A program made the position numbers and the translations under genes. A stretch of DNA of 64,000 nucleotides, from contig NZ_JAJOMA010000006.1 in the NCBI RefSeq assembly GCF_021129235.1, forward strand, positions 294,335-358,334, written 5' to 3'. The DNA is from Kineosporia mesophila. GTDB taxonomy: Bacteria > Actinomycetota > Actinomycetes > Actinomycetales > Kineosporiaceae. The notes under the pieces were generated by a model that was not told where the DNA came from, searched no databases, and was given only the letters and a program-made list of their open reading frames with translations. Positions 61,410 through 64,000 of the stretch are shown one piece after another (position 1 is the first letter of the stretch; the number at the start of each line of letters is the position of its first letter).

Positions 61410-62594
61410 ATGGATCTGGCACCGCTGACCGCGTCCGGCGACCCCCGCCTCACCGCGCCCGTCATCACCACCGCCGACGGCTTCCCGCGCAGCGTGCTGC
61501 GTGACCGGCATCCGGAACTGCTCGCGAAGGTGCTCGACGGTGTGCCCTACCCACCGGAGGTCCGCCTCGCCGTGAACGGCCTGCTCCAGGAGCTCGACGG
61601 GTCGATCCTGCCCCTGTCCGACAGCCATGCCGATGCCGCGCAGTGGGCTGAGTGGTCTGCGCCCTATCTGGGCAAGAGCTGGTACGAGGTGCCCTTCCTC
61701 TGGGCCGAGAACTTCTTCTACCGCAAGTTGCTCGGCGCCACCGGCTGGTTCGCCCCGGGCCCCTGGCAGAGCGTGGATCCGTTCGGTCCGCAGAAGGATG
61801 CCGAGCTCGCCGGCGCCGCCGTGCAGGCCGAGCTGGAGGCCCTGGAACAGCTGGGATCGCTTCCCGACAGCCAGGCTCTCGACTCGCTCGTCCTGGCCGC
61901 GCTCTGGGGCAACCGGGCCGACCTCGGATTCAAGATCCAGCGCCCGACCGGCGACGACGGCGCTCCGGAAGTCGACAACATGATCGCCGACCAGCGCGAT
62001 GCCCTGCTTCCGCTGCTGACCGATGCGAGCCGGATCATCCTGATCACGGATAATGTCGGTCGTGAGCTGCTGCCCGATTTAGTGCTCGCTGACCGGCTTT
62101 TGGTAGGCCGATCGGGCGTCACCGCTTGGTTGCACGTGAAACCGAGCCCATACTTCACCTCCGACGCCATGCCGGCCGACGTGCTGAAGACCGTGCAGCG
62201 GATGGTCGACGGGCCGCCGGCGGCGTCTGAAATAGGCCACCGGCTGCGGAATTTTCTCTCCGAGGGCCGCCTGGAGCTGGTGGCGCACCCGTTCTACGTG
62301 GCGCCCCTGACCTACGACCAGGCTCCGCCCGACCTTCAGAAGCATTACGCGCGGGCCGATCTCACGCTGCTCAAGGGTGATCTGAACTACCGCCGGCTGG
62401 TCGGCGACGCTGCGTGGCCCGCGACCACGCCCTTCGGGGCCGTCACCAGTTACTGGCCCGGCCGGGTCGCGGCCCTGCGCACGCTCAAGTCCGACGTGCT
62501 GGTCGGTGTGGACGAAGAGCGGCTGGCCGCGCTCGACGCGACCGGGGAGGCGTGGCGCACGAGTGGGCGCCACGCCGTGATCCAGCTGAAGTGA
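61410..62594 (+). CDS. DUF89/ARMT1-like damage-control phosphatase
   Basis: A 394-aa protein of the DUF89 family, metal-dependent phosphatases that clear damaged phosphometabolites. The metal-site motifs are present: LITDNVGRELLPDL (Asp-Asn) and LLKGDLNYRRLVGD. The N-terminal helical region (WYEVPFLWAENFFYRKLLGA) also fits. The substrate is unknown. It has its own hairpin terminator. Confidence 0.85.
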   Translation: MDLAPLTASGDPRLTAPVITTADGFPRSVLRDRHPELLAKVLDGVPYPPEVRLAVNGLLQELDGSILPLSDSHADAAQWAEWSAPYLGKSWYEVPFLWAENFFYRKLLGATGWFAPGPWQSVDPFGPQKDAELAGAAVQAELEALEQLGSLPDSQALDSLVLAALWGNRADLGFKIQRPTGDDGAPEVDNMIADQRDALLPLLTDASRIILITDNVGRELLPDLVLADRLLVGRSGVTAWLHVKPSPYFTSDAMPADVLKTVQRMVDGPPAASEIGHRLRNFLSEGRLELVAHPFYVAPLTYDQAPPDLQKHYARADLTLLKGDLNYRRLVGDAAWPATTPFGAVTSYWPGRVAALRTLKSDVLVGVDEERLAALDATGEAWRTSGRHAVIQLK

Positions 62595-62601
62595 TGGTGC
62601 A

Positions 62602-62641
62602 CCCGGCCGCCATCGGGCCCTGACCCCCGATGGCAGCCGGG
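62602..62641 (+). terminator. Terminator after DUF89 gene
   Basis: Arms CCCGGCCGCCATCGGG and CCCGATGGCAGCCGGG pair with one mismatch, 8 nt after the stop. Confidence 0.65.
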
Positions 62642-62821
62642 CCGTCTGGTCGCCGGTACCTGAGTGCGTTGTTCCGGTCGTGGAGGGGCGCCGGCGTGAG
62701 GCTGTCAGCCCGGGCCGCTGCTCCTGCATGGACGTTCCCCCTCACCCGCTCCTGCTCACCCCCGAGCAGAATCAGGCTAGGCAGGGATCGGGCCGTTCGG
62801 TGCCGAAACGGCGAAATTGTC

Positions 62822-63554
62822 TCAAAGCCACCATCCGGACCGGATCGCGAACGCCACCAGCTGAGCCCGATCGCGGGCCCGGAGCTTGACCCTCGACCGG
62901 CTCACGTGGGTGCGTCCAGTGTCGGTAGAAACACTTAACGGGGTTGCTGTCTCGGCGTTCGAACGGCTCGTCGCGACCCACGAGACGATCTCCTGCTCGC
63001 GGTCGGTCGGATCCTTGAGGCGAGGACGCGGCCGGTGGGAACGACGTCCGTCCCGAACTCCTCGATCACCCTGCGCGTCACGGACGGTGCCGGCCACGAC
63101 CCACCGTCGGCCACGACCCGGATCGCCTCCCGGATCGGTCGGGGTGCAGCGTCTTTCAGGAGGAATCCGCTGGCCCCGAGTTCCAGCGCCTCGAAGACGT
63201 ATTCATCCAGCTCGAAAGTCGTCAGCATGACCGTCCGCACCGATGCCGGCGATGGATCGGAGGTGACCCCGGCGAGCAGGCCGAGGCCGTCCAGGACGGG
63301 CATCCGGATGTCGCAGAGCACCCACGTCGGGCCGGGTCCGCCGGATCAGCGCCAGGCCGTCACGGCCGTCCGTCATGGCTTTCACGGCCCTAACGGCCCT
63401 AACGGCCCTCGCGACCCTCACAGCCCTCACGGCTGTCACCCGCCTTACCGGCCGGTTCCAGGTCGTCCTCGGTCGCGATCGACGTGGCCGGCCCTGGCCG
63501 CACCAGCGGCTGGTCGCCGACCAGCGCCACGCCGACCAGCGCCACGCGGATCAC
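62822..63554 (-). pseudogene. Decayed NarL/LuxR-type response regulator
   Basis: The pieces of a two-domain regulator lie in three frames. The GTG start at 63554 gives VIRVALVG-VALVGDQPLV. LALIRRTRPDV follows in a second frame. DIRMPVLDGLGLLAG to FLLKDAAPRPIREA is in a third. The LuxR HTH (DREQEIVSWVATSRSNAETA, THVSRSRVKLRARDRAQLV) ends at 62822 in the second frame. At least three frameshifts separate them. Short tandem duplications (15 bp at 63519-63548; 9 bp near 63384-63410) coincide with the damage. The start overlaps the kinase stop (GTGA). Confidence 0.8.
63519..63548. repeat. 15-bp direct duplication in regulator remnant
   Basis: The word GACCAGCGCCACGCC is repeated head to tail (second copy one base different at the end) and doubles Val-Ala-Leu-Val-Gly in the regulator start. 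Confidence 0.8.
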
Positions 63555-64000
63555 CGGGGCACCGGGAAGCGCCCGGGTACGCAGGAGCGGGCCGCCGTCC
63601 TGAACCCCGGCGGCAGCTGGGGGGCAGCGTTCGCCAGCCACCTCGTCCTCAATTTCACGAAGGCACCGGCAAACTCGCGGTGACCACAAAACCTTGTAAC
63701 ACCGTCCGCGATACCCGTCCCGGTGGCCGACCGGATCGTGCACCCGGCCCCGTCGTCGGCGACTGTGACCGTGAACCGGCCGCCGGAGAGGAGCCGGGAA
63801 ACCACCGCACGCCGCGCCCGGGCGTGCCGCAGCACGTTGGTCAGCGACTCCTGCACCACGGCGTACACCACCTGACCGATCTCGTCGGGACCCGCCAGGG
63901 CCGGGTGGACGTCCGTGGGCAGTTCCACGGCCGGCCCACCCGAGCGCACCCGAGCGCACCCGAGCGCACCCGAGCGCACCCGAGCGCACCCGAGCGCACC
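63551..64000 (-). pseudogene. Histidine kinase C-terminal part, decayed (5' end outside window)
   Basis: The ATPase part of a NarX/DesK-type sensor kinase is visible: YAVVQESLTNVLRHA (N box) and VTVADDGAGCT (G1). After GTGIAD the expected G2 loop and last strand are lost, and the end is frame-shifted. At the other side the frame runs straight into a 10-bp tandem repeat at the window edge. Its GTGA overlap with the regulator shows they were one operon. Confidence 0.65.
63941..64000. repeat. 10-bp tandem repeat reaching the window edge
   Basis: Six exact copies of CGAGCGCACC with part of another before them; the array may continue beyond the window. The unit is not a multiple of three, so each copy shifts frame. 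Confidence 0.9.

Noticed and set aside
63941..64000. 10-bp repeat as a CRISPR or replication origin
   Set aside because: Too short, no spacers, no AT-rich zone or DnaA-type boxes.

Overview
The window is GC-rich actinobacterial DNA with strong G/C preference at third codon positions. It carries most of a flagellar and chemotaxis regulon. A motile actinomycete, perhaps of the Kineosporia type, is suggested by three things: actinobacterial housekeeping neighbours (a two-domain NAD+ synthase, a class E sortase, an Fe-S reductase of the mycobacterial type), flagellar genes without L/P-ring components, and many GTG starts with ATGA/GTGA stop-start overlaps. The genus is inference.

Layout: 1-7.7 kb (+) is a chemotaxis operon: cheA (5' end missing), cheW, cheY, cheB, cheR, a CheX-type phosphatase, a second cheY, a second CheX-like protein and an EAL-HDOD protein. 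nadE follows. From 9.8 to 17.8 kb (-) lie a small membrane protein, a giant 1876-aa protein in the flhF position and flhA. From 18.2 to 24 kb there is a surface-protein cassette: a 47-aa membrane peptide, a class E sortase and a 1610-aa secreted protein with 12 TIG/IPT repeats ending in LAFTG. From 24.1 to 46.8 kb (-) runs the structural and export operon. Read in the direction of transcription it is flgB-flgC-fliE-fliF-fliG-fliH-fliI-fliJ-(NlpC/SLT hydrolase)-fliK-flgD-flgE-flbD-motA-motB-fliL, then an inserted oxidoreductase/TetR pair, then fliM-fliN-fliO-fliP-fliQ-fliR-flhB. From 47.2 to 51.9 kb (-) are a sigma-28 gene, flagellin, fliD, fliS and a FliT-position protein, separated by strong hairpins. 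Divergent from these, 52.2-56.3 kb (+) holds flgN, flgK, flgL, fliW and csrA.

Beyond 56.3 kb the window leaves motility: an inverted-repeat element, an Fe-S oxidoreductase, a decayed gene remnant, a lipoprotein, a small membrane protein, a DUF89 protein and, at the right edge, a decayed histidine kinase/response regulator pair running into a 10-bp tandem repeat.

How it works together: CheA/CheW/CheY signal to the switch (FliG/M/N), while the two CheX-like proteins would dephosphorylate CheY. The FlhA/B-FliO/P/Q/R-FliH/I/J apparatus exports rod, hook and filament proteins. Sigma-28 would drive late genes, and FliW-CsrA would control flagellin translation. A recurring oddity is long Pro/Ala-rich, probably disordered extensions on cytoplasmic components (FlhF-position protein about 1,500 aa, FliO about 450 aa, CsrA about 130 aa). 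No FlgF/FlgG, FlhG, FlgM, CheD or chemoreceptor gene is seen in the window.
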